From positions 1 through 33,681 of the forward strand of contig JACPQL010000028.1 of NCBI GenBank assembly GCA_016190445.1: a stretch of DNA of 33,681 nucleotides, given 5' to 3'. The notes under the pieces were generated by a model, which was not told the origin of the DNA, did no database searches, and saw nothing but the letters and a program-made list of their open reading frames with translations. Of this stretch, positions 1-7,675 are shown in pieces. Made by a program: the position numbers and the translations under genes. The stretch comes from Chloroflexota bacterium (GTDB taxonomy: Bacteria > Chloroflexota > Dehalococcoidia > Lucifugimonadales > JACPQL01). How positions within the stretch are numbered: the first letter of the stretch is position 1; every line of letters starts with the position of its first letter.

Positions 1-220
1 CACTGCCCAATGGGAGAGGCTCGAGTCCTCACTGGACCTGGGCCGCAAGGTGGTACAGGGTAAAGTAACTCACATGTCCCTCTTTGCAGTGGTCATCTCA
101 GAGCCGGCTACCTCAGGTGACATGTGGTGGCTGTTCGCAATGCTCGCTGGAATAGCAGTGGTGCTGGCCACCGCCGGGTCGCTGCTCTACCTCAGAAAGC
201 AGAGGACCGGGGCAATATAA
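1..220 (+). CDS. C-terminus of a membrane-anchored surface protein (5' truncated)
   Basis: An open frame runs from base 2 to the TAA at 218-220 and has no start inside the window. The visible 72 residues hold a beta-rich segment ending in a THMSLFAVV-like stretch. A transmembrane helix (MWWLFAMLAGIAVVLA) follows, then a short basic tail (LRKQR). In the large extracellular proteins of archaea and Chloroflexota, a 'vtHFSxFAv' strand just before a final helix is common, so I infer an exported protein anchored in the membrane by its C-terminus. The ligand or enzymatic role cannot be seen because the N-terminal part lies outside the window. A strong hairpin follows the stop codon. Confidence 0.6.
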   Translation, partial: TAQWERLESSLDLGRKVVQGKVTHMSLFAVVISEPATSGDMWWLFAMLAGIAVVLATAGSLLYLRKQRTGAI

Positions 221-231
221 GAGCCACAACA

Positions 232-270
232 CACGAGGGGCCAGGGTCTTGGGGACCCTGACCCCTCGTG
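232..270 (+). terminator. Hairpin terminator after the truncated surface-protein gene
   Basis: Arms 232-248 and 254-270 pair over 16 of 17 positions with a 5-base loop. The hairpin lies 11 bases after the TAA at 218-220. No T-run follows, so it may act as a transcript-end stabiliser or a weak intrinsic terminator. The rest of 271-500 holds no gene. It contains one copy of a dispersed repeat (351-383). Confidence 0.6.
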
Positions 271-350
271 GCAATAAGCTGGCCTTACTGCAAGAAAGAA
301 GGCATACCAGAATCCGGGGCCCATGGTTCGACAGGGCCTGTCCTGAGCCC

Positions 351-383
351 GCCGAAGGAGGGTGAGGGTTGTTGGATAGGCTC
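351..383. repeat. 33-bp dispersed repeat, copy 1
   Basis: These 33 bases recur exactly at 32008-32040, and their first part recurs at 13577-13596. The upstream flank (about 335-350, 'cctgtcctgagccc') belongs to the GAGC(CC/TT)G(CC/TC)GAAGG family of short intergenic repeats also seen near 15080, 15150 and 31640. Confidence 0.75.
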
Positions 384-500
384 CTAGGCAATCGGCCAGC
401 GCCAGACAGTGGCGGTGTCACGGCCAGAACGATAGGGAGCACCGGCGCGCCTACATGATGCCGAAGCAGCCGGTTACGCGAGAGCAGAAAGGCGGGCACG

Positions 501-1565
501 ATGAGGAAAAGACTGATCGCCCCGGGGCTGGCGCTGGCGCTCAGTGTAGGTGGTTGGTCCGCCGGGAGTGCACACGCGCATGAACGGTGGTTTGTAGAAA
601 AGGGGACACATCCGGGCGAGGGGCTACCTTTCGACCTGACCAGCCTGTCGGTGCTGCTGGGAGCCCTGGTATTCCTTGGGTTGGCGGTGGCAGCGGCCCG
701 TGGCAACTGGTCCCGCCGGGTCAATATCCTGGTTGAGAGAGCACAACGTTTCCTTCCAAAGGGAATGGAGTGGCGAATAGTGGCCGGGTTGACCGGCATC
801 ATGCTTATCGCAAATTCTGTCACAGGAGCGTTCCTCGCTCCCGACCTTGTTCTGGATGGCGGAGGGTTGGCGACTTTCGCAAGGTTCGGCCAGATGCTCA
901 TAGGTCTCATATTGCTGAGCCAGGTTGCGTTTGCGCTTGCTGGCCTGCTGGTGCTGGTAGTGGTTTTCCCACTGGCCCTCCTCCTTGTCCCAGTGAGTTC
1001 GTTCGCCGACTACGTCTTCGAATACGCCTCGCTTGGGCTCGCGTTTGTATTCGTTGGACTGAGTTCGTGTCCCGACCAATTTGCCAGAAGGTGGATCAAA
1101 TTTGACCCAGGGCGCTTTTCACACCTGCCTCTGCCGATTGTCCGCGCCGGGCTCGGCTTGAGCCTGATAGTGTTGGCAGTCCACAACAAGCTGGCCAGTC
1201 CTGACATGGCATTGACCTTCCTGGACACGCACGACCTGAACTTCATGGCCGCTTTGGGGTTCGCCAGTTTCACAAACCCGCATTTTGTATTCGCTGCTGG
1301 AGTGGCTGAGCTCGTTCTGGGCGTCTTGCTTCTCTCTGGTCTTGCCACCAGGCTTGCCGCAGCAATGCTGGCCGGCTTCTTTCTTACTACGTTGATTGTT
1401 CTGGGACTCCCTGAGTTGATCGGCCATCTACCGTTGCTTGGAATCGTCATGGTGCTTGCCTATCGAGGGTCTGGGAGCCCTAGCCTCGATTCCATGGGGG
1501 GACGCAAGACCGCGGGATGGCTACGCCAACCCGACGCGGGCATGGCGCCGAGCCAGGCGGTCTAG
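501..1565 (+). CDS. DoxX-like multi-pass membrane protein with signal peptide
   Basis: The 354-residue protein starts with a basic N-terminus, a hydrophobic core and a likely cleavage site near SAHAHE (about residues 22-28). About seven or eight hydrophobic helices follow. The C-terminal half has features of the DoxX/DUF417-type four-helix family: a conserved small, aliphatic core, and a helix pair around AAGVAELVLGVLLLSGL (about 265-281). The substrate is unknown. Family members are loosely tied to quinone or thiosulfate oxidation and to membrane redox stress. The stop codon TAG (1563-1565) is part of the CTAG that begins the left end of a 149-bp repeat. The polar tail after about residue 325 may therefore be a shortened or altered C-terminus produced by that insertion. 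DoxX assignment is by pattern only. Confidence 0.65.
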   Translation: MRKRLIAPGLALALSVGGWSAGSAHAHERWFVEKGTHPGEGLPFDLTSLSVLLGALVFLGLAVAAARGNWSRRVNILVERAQRFLPKGMEWRIVAGLTGIMLIANSVTGAFLAPDLVLDGGGLATFARFGQMLIGLILLSQVAFALAGLLVLVVVFPLALLLVPVSSFADYVFEYASLGLAFVFVGLSSCPDQFARRWIKFDPGRFSHLPLPIVRAGLGLSLIVLAVHNKLASPDMALTFLDTHDLNFMAALGFASFTNPHFVFAAGVAELVLGVLLLSGLATRLAAAMLAGFFLTTLIVLGLPELIGHLPLLGIVMVLAYRGSGSPSLDSMGGRKTAGWLRQPDAGMAPSQAV

Positions 1566-1710
1566 CAGGCTGCGGAAAAACTCCTCCGACCATCCCCCTG
1601 GCCCCCTTCCTGGCCGGAAAGGGGGTAGGAATTGTATCTGGGGGACACCCCCAGACCCCCGCCAGAGGGACTCTGCCCCTCAGGACTCCCTTTTTTCAGC
1701 ACCCTGCTAG
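1562..1710. repeat. 149-bp MITE-like element, copy A (complete)
   Basis: Terminal inverted repeats: the left end begins CTAGCAGGCTGCGGAAAAA (1562-1580). The right end (1692-1710) is its inverse with 2 mismatches in 19. The interior contains two nested palindromes, one of the 'ctgggggacacccccag' type. A second complete copy lies at 11771-11919 in opposite orientation. The two are the same length and differ at 19 positions by hand count, about 87% identity with no gaps. No transposase gene is present, so movement would need one supplied in trans. Confidence 0.8.
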
Positions 1711-1734
1711 ACGACAATTTGGACGAAGAAACAG

Positions 1735-3297
1735 ATGAGGGCTTACCGGTCTAGTCGTGGAAAACGGTGGGGTCTTGCCGTTCTGGTCCTGGCGCTGGTC
1801 TTGGTGTCCAGTGTCGCCTGTCAGCAGCGGACGGCTGCGCCTGGGCGCGTACCGGCTCCAGTGCCGGTGTCCGAAGACCTCCATTTCACTGGAGTCATCG
1901 AGTCCATCGGCGCTGATACATGGGCAATCGGCGGCCAGACTTTCAAAGTAGACCAGAACACGGTGCTTGACTCAGGACTGGCCGTGGGAGTGACGGCGAG
2001 GGTCGAGTACATCATCCTTGCTGGTGGTGCCAGGTGGGCCCGTGAGATAGAGACGAATAATTCCAACTCGTCGGCGATGCCGGACTCTATCAACCTGAAG
2101 CTTGTAGCCGAAGGCCTTGTCTCTCCAGTGGGGCTGGTCCCTTCGCCCGATAGTACCGGACGCCTGTTCGTCCTGGACCAGTCTGGTACCCTCTGGATTC
2201 TGACACCGGAGGGGAATCGCCTGCCTGAACCTTTCCTGGACCTTCGTTCCAAAATGGTAGGTCTGAACCCTTCTTTCGATGAACGCGGACTCCTGGGCCT
2301 GGCGTTCCATCCTTCCTTCAGCACCAACGGCCGGTTCTTTGTCTACTATAGCGCCCCCCTGCGGATTGGAGGACCGCAAGGTTGGAACCACACCAGCCGC
2401 ATATCCGAGTTCAAGATAATGCCCGACAATCCCAACAAAGCCGACCTCGCCTCAGAGAGGATAGTCCTCCAGGTGGACGAGCCGCAGTCCAACCACAACG
2501 GAGGCCAGATTACCTTCGGCCCAGACGGTTTTCTATACATCCCGCTGGGAGACGGTGGCGCAGGCAATGATGTGGGTCTCGGCCATCCACCCGGCGGCAA
2601 TGGGCAGGATATCACTACCCTTCTGGGCAGTATTCTCCGTATAGACGTGGATGGAGGGGACCCGTACGGCATACCACCCGACAACCCCTTCGTGGGGAAA
2701 GAGGGGAGGCCCGAGATATTTGCCGTCGGGCTGCGCAATCCCTTCCGTATCGCCTTTGATATTGGAGGTGAGCACGAGCTATTCGCCGGTGATGTTGGCC
2801 AACAGTTGAGGGAAGAGGTGGACATAGTCACCAGGGGTGGTAACTACGGCTGGAACACAAGAGAGGGCACCCTCTGCTTTGACCCAGCAAACCCAGGACA
2901 GCCCCGCGCAAGCTGTGCCAGCACCGACGCCAGGGGCCAGCCCCTCATTGGCCCCATCATCGAGTACGCCAATACCCGCGCTGGCGGCCAGGGCACTGCG
3001 GTTATCGGTGGCTTCGTATACCGGGGCCCGGCCTTGCCCGCGTTCAACGGGGCCTACATCTTCGGCGACTTCAGTGCCGGCGCGACGCCCGACGGCAGGC
3101 TCTTCATCGCCACACGGCCTGCCGCACCAGGAATGTGGACGGTGAATGAACTGAAAGTTGCCTCCACCGCGAACGGCCAGCTCAATGCCTATCTCCGCTC
3201 CTTCGGGCAGGATGCCAGCGGCGAGCTATATATCCTGGTCGCCAGTTCGCCGGGCCCGCAGGGCGCCACTGGAAAAATTTTCAAGGTTGTGCCGTAG
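1735..3297 (+). CDS. Lipoprotein PQQ-type sugar dehydrogenase (glucose/sorbosone dehydrogenase family)
   Basis: The 520-residue exported protein has a lipoprotein signal ending in a lipobox with Cys at about 29 (SSVAC). A roughly 55-residue DUF5666-like beta domain follows (about 50-107). The rest (about 115-520) is a six-bladed GSDH propeller. Diagnostic motifs seen include ERGLLGLAFHP, NHNGGQITFGPDGFLYIPLG, LGSILRIDVDGG, FAVGLRNPFRIAFD and GGNYGWNTREG. Family members oxidise aldose sugars with PQQ and pass electrons to membrane carriers. Many environmental homologs have unproven substrates. The gene starts 25 bp after MITE copy A, so its original upstream region may have been displaced. The family call is firm. 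The substrate is not known. Confidence 0.9.
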   Translation: MRAYRSSRGKRWGLAVLVLALVLVSSVACQQRTAAPGRVPAPVPVSEDLHFTGVIESIGADTWAIGGQTFKVDQNTVLDSGLAVGVTARVEYIILAGGARWAREIETNNSNSSAMPDSINLKLVAEGLVSPVGLVPSPDSTGRLFVLDQSGTLWILTPEGNRLPEPFLDLRSKMVGLNPSFDERGLLGLAFHPSFSTNGRFFVYYSAPLRIGGPQGWNHTSRISEFKIMPDNPNKADLASERIVLQVDEPQSNHNGGQITFGPDGFLYIPLGDGGAGNDVGLGHPPGGNGQDITTLLGSILRIDVDGGDPYGIPPDNPFVGKEGRPEIFAVGLRNPFRIAFDIGGEHELFAGDVGQQLREEVDIVTRGGNYGWNTREGTLCFDPANPGQPRASCASTDARGQPLIGPIIEYANTRAGGQGTAVIGGFVYRGPALPAFNGAYIFGDFSAGATPDGRLFIATRPAAPGMWTVNELKVASTANGQLNAYLRSFGQDASGELYILVASSPGPQGATGKIFKVVP

Positions 3298-3341
3298 GTA
3301 ACCAGTCCCAGAGGAATGTTTTCCTTCTGTCATTCAGAGGA

Positions 3342-3360
3342 GTCCCGATGTTATCGGGAC
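3342..3360. repeat. Short palindromic intergenic repeat (gtcccgat...atcgggac)
   Basis: The palindrome has arms GTCCCGAT and ATCGGGAC. It sits in a context 'cattcagaggag...gacgaag' that recurs in variant form near 13745-13800. Such units form a hairpin in either strand. The rest of 3298-3577 shows no gene and separates two convergent genes. Confidence 0.6.
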
Positions 3361-3577
3361 GACGAAGAAGCTAAAGCGTATGACGACCTGCCGCGCCTAC
3401 TTCCCGACGAATGCGACGCACATGCTATACGTAGGGGGGTAACAAGTGGTCTCAAACGCTCTAATGACAATTGTGGATGTGTCCTCCTCCGCCCCCTTTA
3501 CCAAGCCCCCGGAACTATGCAGTGATACTCTGATTCACCACCATTACCAGGAGGCAGAGGTTGAGCGGTCCCCTGGA

Positions 3578-5695
3578 TCACCCGTCAAGTGCCTCCCGCA
3601 CCTTCCGGCCAAGGCTGCTCCAGGTGAAGGGCTTCTGAAGGAAGCGCGTGCCCGGCTCCAGCACTCCGCTGTGAGTGAGAGCGCCGTCGGAATGGCCTGA
3701 CATGTAGAGCACCTTCATCGCAAGGCCCTCAGCCTTGAGCCGCTCGGCCAACTCTTTGCCATCCATCCCGGGCATAACCAAATCGGTGAGAAGAAGGTGG
3801 ACCGGCGACGCACGTTCTTTAGCTAGACGCAACGCTTCGTCGCCGTTCGCAGCTTGCAAGACGGCATACCCAAGCTGTTCCAGTATCATGACCAGCAGCT
3901 TCCTCAACCCAGGCTCATCTTCCACCGCAAGGACAGTCTCTCCACCACGGGCCCTGGGCACAGGACCCTGGGGCTTGGTCGCCTCCTCCACGACTCCCTC
4001 CACCCGCGGTAGATAGACCCTCATGGTTGTCCCCCTGTTGGGCTCACTGTATACGCCGATGTGCCCCCCACTCTGCTTCACAATACCGTAGCAACTGGAC
4101 AGCCCCAGACCAGTGCCCTGGGGCTTGGTGGTAAAAAAGGGCTCGAACAGGTGCGTCTTCACCTCGTCGCTCATGCCCACACCTGTGTCGCTCACTGCCA
4201 CCATCACGTAGTCGCCGGGAGCCACGCCGGAGTGTTGACTGGCGTAGCTGTCGTCCAGGCCAATGTTAGCCACTTCGATGGTAAGCTTGCCCCCTTCGGG
4301 CATTGCATCCCGGGCGTTGACTGCCAGGTTCAACAACACCTGCTCCATCTGCCCCGGGTCCACTCTCACACGCCACAGACCTGGGGCAACAGCCGTGGAT
4401 AGCTGGATGTCTTCCCCGATTACACGGCGCAGCAACTTCCCCAGGTTAGATACCAGGTCCCCCAGGTCTACAACCTTGGCCTCCAAAGGTTGGCGGCGGG
4501 ACAACGTCAGGAGCTGTCGGACCAGGGTGGCCGCGCGCTCCACCGCCGTCCTCGCCTCTTCCAGGCCACCGCGCTCAGGGCTGTCCGGAGGCAGCGACCT
4601 CAGCGCCATTTCAGTGTAGCCGTCAATCACAGTGAGCAGGTTGTTGAAATCGTGGGCCACACCCCCCGCCAGGCGCCCCACGCTCTCCATCTTCTGGGCC
4701 TGGTGGTACTGTTCCTCCAATCGCCTCTGGTTGGTAACGTCGAAGGCGGTGAACTGGACCTCGCTCACGTTCCCCCGGACGTCTTTCACCGGCTCCCAGC
4801 TCGTGGACACGTACCGCAAGCTGCCGCCTAGCCTCGCCCGCAGGACCACTCCCTGGACAGGTTTTCCGGTCGCAAAGACGCTTTCGAAGCAACCCTTGAA
4901 CTTCTCCCTGTCTTCTGGGACTATAACGCCCCCTGCATCCGTGGCCAGGACCTCCTGGCTGACATGACCAAAAGCAGGTGAGTCAGCACCTATCACCAGG
5001 GTGCGCTGGCCTGCCCGGTCAAATCGCGTAATCCAGGCACCGGTAGTGTTCACGAGGCTCCGGTACAGTTGCTCCGACTGACGCAGGGCCTCCACCCGCC
5101 TGCGCTCCGCGCTTTCAATACGCTCCCACCTCTCTCCGCGCTTGATAAGAGCAAACCGATGGTTGCGCACCACATCCACAATCTCATTGGCGCCGCAGCG
5201 GTCGAGAGCGTAGGTACAAAGGGCAATGATGGGGTACTCACCCAGGACACGATCAACTTCTGCTTCGTACTCTACGAAGTCCTCCCACTGCCTCTGTTCA
5301 AGCCAGCAGGTGTCGCCGGTCAGCCTCAGCCCGTCGAAACCCCTGGAGACTGCCCGGTCCTTTCTCTCTATCCAGCCGGCAAGGACCCTTCCCATCTCGA
5401 AGGTGCCGCCCTTCATGTACCATTCCGTATGTGGCAGCACCTCCAGTTGCCCTCTCCGTATGTACTCATCTAAGTCAGGCAGCCTTGCTCGCAGCGCCTG
5501 CTGGGCAGCGTCCACCGTTAGGACTGGCGAGGTCACCCACATGCAGGACTCGTTGTTCCGTAGCCCTTCCTGGAAATAGGGCACGAGGATATCCAGCAGG
5601 TCTAGCTTGGTCTGGTAGAACTGGCAGACATGGGTACCCCAGGAGACATTCCCGAGAACATCAATACCTGTGCTGCGTGCTTTCTCTTGGAGCAT
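3578..5695 (-). CDS. Hybrid histidine kinase: MEDS-PAS-HisKA-HATPase-REC
   Basis: A soluble 705-residue sensor kinase. The N-terminus (about 10-185) matches the MEDS/DcmR-type sensory domain (WGTHVCQFY near the start). Next are a PAS domain (about 205-325), a HisKA box with the phospho-acceptor His at about 348 (GGVAHDFNNLL), and an HATPase with N-box (NLAVNARDAM) and G-boxes (DTGVGMS, GTGLGLS). A C-terminal receiver carries the acceptor Asp at about 638 (LLTDLVMPGMDG). MEDS domains are known in regulators of methanogens and methylotrophs and are thought to bind hydrocarbon derivatives. I infer small-molecule sensing. The ATG at 5695 is chosen over the GTG at 5716 because AAAGGA lies 8-9 bases upstream of it. 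The output partner is not in the window, since no response regulator with an effector domain is adjacent. Confidence 0.9.
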   Translation of the reverse strand: MLQEKARSTGIDVLGNVSWGTHVCQFYQTKLDLLDILVPYFQEGLRNNESCMWVTSPVLTVDAAQQALRARLPDLDEYIRRGQLEVLPHTEWYMKGGTFEMGRVLAGWIERKDRAVSRGFDGLRLTGDTCWLEQRQWEDFVEYEAEVDRVLGEYPIIALCTYALDRCGANEIVDVVRNHRFALIKRGERWERIESAERRRVEALRQSEQLYRSLVNTTGAWITRFDRAGQRTLVIGADSPAFGHVSQEVLATDAGGVIVPEDREKFKGCFESVFATGKPVQGVVLRARLGGSLRYVSTSWEPVKDVRGNVSEVQFTAFDVTNQRRLEEQYHQAQKMESVGRLAGGVAHDFNNLLTVIDGYTEMALRSLPPDSPERGGLEEARTAVERAATLVRQLLTLSRRQPLEAKVVDLGDLVSNLGKLLRRVIGEDIQLSTAVAPGLWRVRVDPGQMEQVLLNLAVNARDAMPEGGKLTIEVANIGLDDSYASQHSGVAPGDYVMVAVSDTGVGMSDEVKTHLFEPFFTTKPQGTGLGLSSCYGIVKQSGGHIGVYSEPNRGTTMRVYLPRVEGVVEEATKPQGPVPRARGGETVLAVEDEPGLRKLLVMILEQLGYAVLQAANGDEALRLAKERASPVHLLLTDLVMPGMDGKELAERLKAEGLAMKVLYMSGHSDGALTHSGVLEPGTRFLQKPFTWSSLGRKVREALDG

Positions 5696-5718
5696 GGTCG
5701 CTTTCCTTTGGCCCACCA

Positions 5719-5737
5719 GGTCTCACCTCACGAGACC
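5719..5737 (-). promoter_or_regulatory. Perfect inverted repeat in the leader of the hybrid kinase gene
   Basis: GGTCTC and GAGACC arms flank a 7-base spacer about 24 bases upstream of the preferred ATG, around the Shine-Dalgarno region. It could be an operator or a leader hairpin limiting translation. Only the symmetry is seen. Confidence 0.35.
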
Positions 5738-6689
5738 ATACCGGACCTTCCCCCTCCTCCCTACCACATCGCGTTCCCCGAGGCAGCTCAGACGACTCAA
5801 GGACTGTCCAGAACCCGCCGGAGAGGGGAGTCTGGGATGACCCCCACCTGTTCGAGCGTCTCCCATCCGTGAAGAAGTTTACTGCCCGTGGGCTGGCATA
5901 ACAAGCGACCATCTGTTACGGATCTGTAACGGTAAGGTCTTTTAGCTGTCCGTGAGAGAGTCATTCCGGTGCGGCACGGGATGGCCCCCAACATATTTGG
6001 AGGTCTCCCGATACTGGATTCTACCCCTTGTGAAATTCTTCCACAAGGAGCCACTCCGAAAGGCTCTGGGGCAACGCGCGCTGATAGGGTGGGGTCCCAA
6101 CAGATTCTTGGAACAGCCTCCAGGCCACCGCTTCACGAACATGGGTACATGAAGCTGTCCCGAAATTCCTCCGCGACCGCAGCCTGAAGGCTGCGGCATG
6201 ATGCCCCCGCCTTCAGGCGGGGGTGGAGAATAGCACTTCGGGATGAATTCATATGTTCAGGCCGCGCGTTCTGTCCGATGAATGTGCGCTGGGTTTCCAC
6301 GAGACAGTATGCCCGACCTTGGCGACGCTGCGCAAGCAGCGGCCTCAGAACAAATCCGGCGGCTAGAGCTATGCTTGGTCTTTTCCCAGCACCCAAAACA
6401 CCAGGCTCAAACTCAGAGTCCAGCCCAGGGCGGCTCGCCATCTCATGCCTGAGCCGCGGAGGGCCAGCACCGATGAGAGAAAGGCTGCATGTGCCATGTC
6501 CGATGCCGCACTTGGCTCCAACCGGATCCCCAATACCCGGCCGAGGCCCGTTCCAAACTGCCGGGAATACGACCAACCCGGATTCCCGCCGATGGCAGCG
6601 TTAATAGTGCGAGAAAGAGAGCCGGAGAACAACTCCTCCTACCGTTTACGCGTCAACACTACAGTTGCCATGTGCAACTCACCCCCTTC
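5738..6689. other. About 950-bp region without a convincing gene
   Basis: Open frames here are short, overlap each other and lack family motifs. Visible structure: a small inverted repeat GTTAC/GTAAC at 5915-5930, and two adjacent hairpins at 6179-6223. A minus-strand frame at 6369-6632 has a hydrophobic end but I could not support it. It may be decayed coding sequence. Confidence 0.5.
6179..6223. repeat. Double-hairpin intergenic repeat
   Basis: Two perfect hairpins lie back to back: GCAGCC-TGAA-GGCTGC (6179-6194) and CCCCCGCC-TTCA-GGCGGGGG (6204-6223). A related CCCCCGC/GCGGGGG hairpin lies at 8955-8970. This looks like a REP-type palindromic unit rather than a terminator, because no gene ends beside it. 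Confidence 0.65.
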
Positions 6690-7223
6690 CTACGTCTGTG
6701 CCTCCACGATGTCTCTCACTTCTTTATACCCTTTGTCTTCAGGAGCGATCACTGAAACACCAACTGCTGAGAGCAATGCTATGAAAATCTCTGCCGCTTG
6801 CTTCGTTTGACTAACATCCATAAGCATGAAAAAGGGATCACTGGGGTCACCTATGGCGGCGGACTTGACAAGAGCTTCGAGTTTGTCTTTTGCCGGCTGG
6901 GACAGTCTACTTTCTATGAGGCGTCCAAGCTCATCCAAAGTTACGGCTTTGGTCAATTTGCCTTGATGCTCAATTGCTGCGGTCAAAACAAGTCGAGCAA
7001 AGGTAGAAGGTCCAACCCCCTGCCGAGCAGCAATATCTCGCAGTCTAGTCAATTCCTCACCAGTTAGGCGGACAGCCAAGAATGACGAACGCCTCTGGCC
7101 TGGCTTGGGCTTGTTTACCCGGCCCTTGTGTCCCTCGGCCAGTGGCCCGCGTGCCTCCCAGTACTCCTTTTCTTCATCAAGTGATTGAACCTCTGGAGGC
7201 TTGGTGTCCTCTCTCTTTTTCAT
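6690..7223 (-). CDS. Long RHH antitoxin (BrnA-like), partner of the upstream BrnT-like toxin
   Basis: A 177-residue protein. The N-terminal 50 residues are charged and followed by a ribbon-helix-helix-type segment (about 48-90: SFLAVRLTGEELTRLRDIAARQGV, then PSTFARLVL). A C-terminal extension (about 95-177) replaces the usual short tail. Typical BrnA is about 80-100 residues, so this form is long. Its start overlaps the end of the toxin gene by 4 bp, the brnT-then-brnA order of known modules. I infer that it neutralises the toxin and represses the operon by DNA binding. The extension might carry the toxin-binding surface or a second function. Family assignment rests on the N-terminal pattern plus gene context. 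Confidence 0.65.
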   Translation of the reverse strand: MKKREDTKPPEVQSLDEEKEYWEARGPLAEGHKGRVNKPKPGQRRSSFLAVRLTGEELTRLRDIAARQGVGPSTFARLVLTAAIEHQGKLTKAVTLDELGRLIESRLSQPAKDKLEALVKSAAIGDPSDPFFMLMDVSQTKQAAEIFIALLSAVGVSVIAPEDKGYKEVRDIVEAQT

Positions 7224-7504
7224 GGCTTTCTCCGACTTCTCAATCTTGCCCTGTACCTTCGCTTGTAGCCCTCGCTCATTTCAAAGGCTGTGATCGGCCT
7301 GAATACTCCCTTGCCCACACGCTCGACCACCACGTTGAGGTATCTGCCGCCGGTAGACTGCCCGCTCAGAACGTATCTGCCCCCTTCTTCCTTGGCAGCG
7401 ATGTGAACACCAAAGCAAACCTCTTCCACTTCCGCGGGGGTTACGTTGTGGCGGGCGATGTGCTCGACGTTGTCGTCATCCCATTGAAGTTCGCCGATCC
7501 TCAC
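7220..7504 (-). CDS. brnT: BrnT-family ribonuclease toxin
   Basis: The 94-residue protein has the BrnT pattern: an early W-D-x-x-N-x-x-H-I-x-x-H-x-V stretch, a central GRYLNVVVE strand, and a C-terminal R-P-I-T...Y-x-x-R segment. BrnT toxins have a RelE-like fold and cleave RNA to arrest growth. Translation starts at GTG 7504 with a Shine-Dalgarno AGGAG 7 bases upstream. The toxin is first in the operon and its 3' end overlaps the antitoxin start. The promoter at 7523-7551 carries paired repeats likely bound by the antitoxin. Confidence 0.8.
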   Translation of the reverse strand: MRIGELQWDDDNVEHIARHNVTPAEVEEVCFGVHIAAKEEGGRYVLSGQSTGGRYLNVVVERVGKGVFRPITAFEMSEGYKRRYRARLRSRRKP

Positions 7505-7522
7505 CCGGTTCTCCTGGAGGAG

Positions 7523-7551
7523 ACGATATCACAATGTATCACACCCGTCAA
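7523..7551 (-). promoter_or_regulatory. brnT promoter with two operator half-sites
   Basis: Read on the minus strand: TTGACG (7546-7551), a 17-bp spacer, then TATCGT (7523-7528). Two TATCACA direct repeats (plus strand, 7527-7533 and 7537-7543) are 10 bp apart, one helical turn. They overlap the spacer and -10 box. RHH antitoxins bind such paired half-sites, so this is a likely autorepression site. Confidence 0.65.
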
Positions 7552-7675
7552 GGCTGCCGACTGTACCAGCGAGGAAGGTCTAGAGGATCGATGCGACGCC
7601 AAAGCCGAAATAGCAGCTCGGGCGAGCAGGAGCACGCCCCTTCGCTCCGGTTATTGTCCAGCTAGCAGGTGACCC

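Noticed and set aside
113-910. Long minus-strand frame over the DoxX-like gene
   Set aside because: It is antisense to a well-supported membrane protein gene. Its product is Pro/Ser/Arg-rich without motifs, typical of an antisense frame in GC-rich DNA.
6369-6632. Minus-strand frame of 87 codons with a hydrophobic C-terminus
   Set aside because: No family motif, no Shine-Dalgarno, and overlapping frames look equally good. It may be decayed coding sequence but cannot be supported as a gene.
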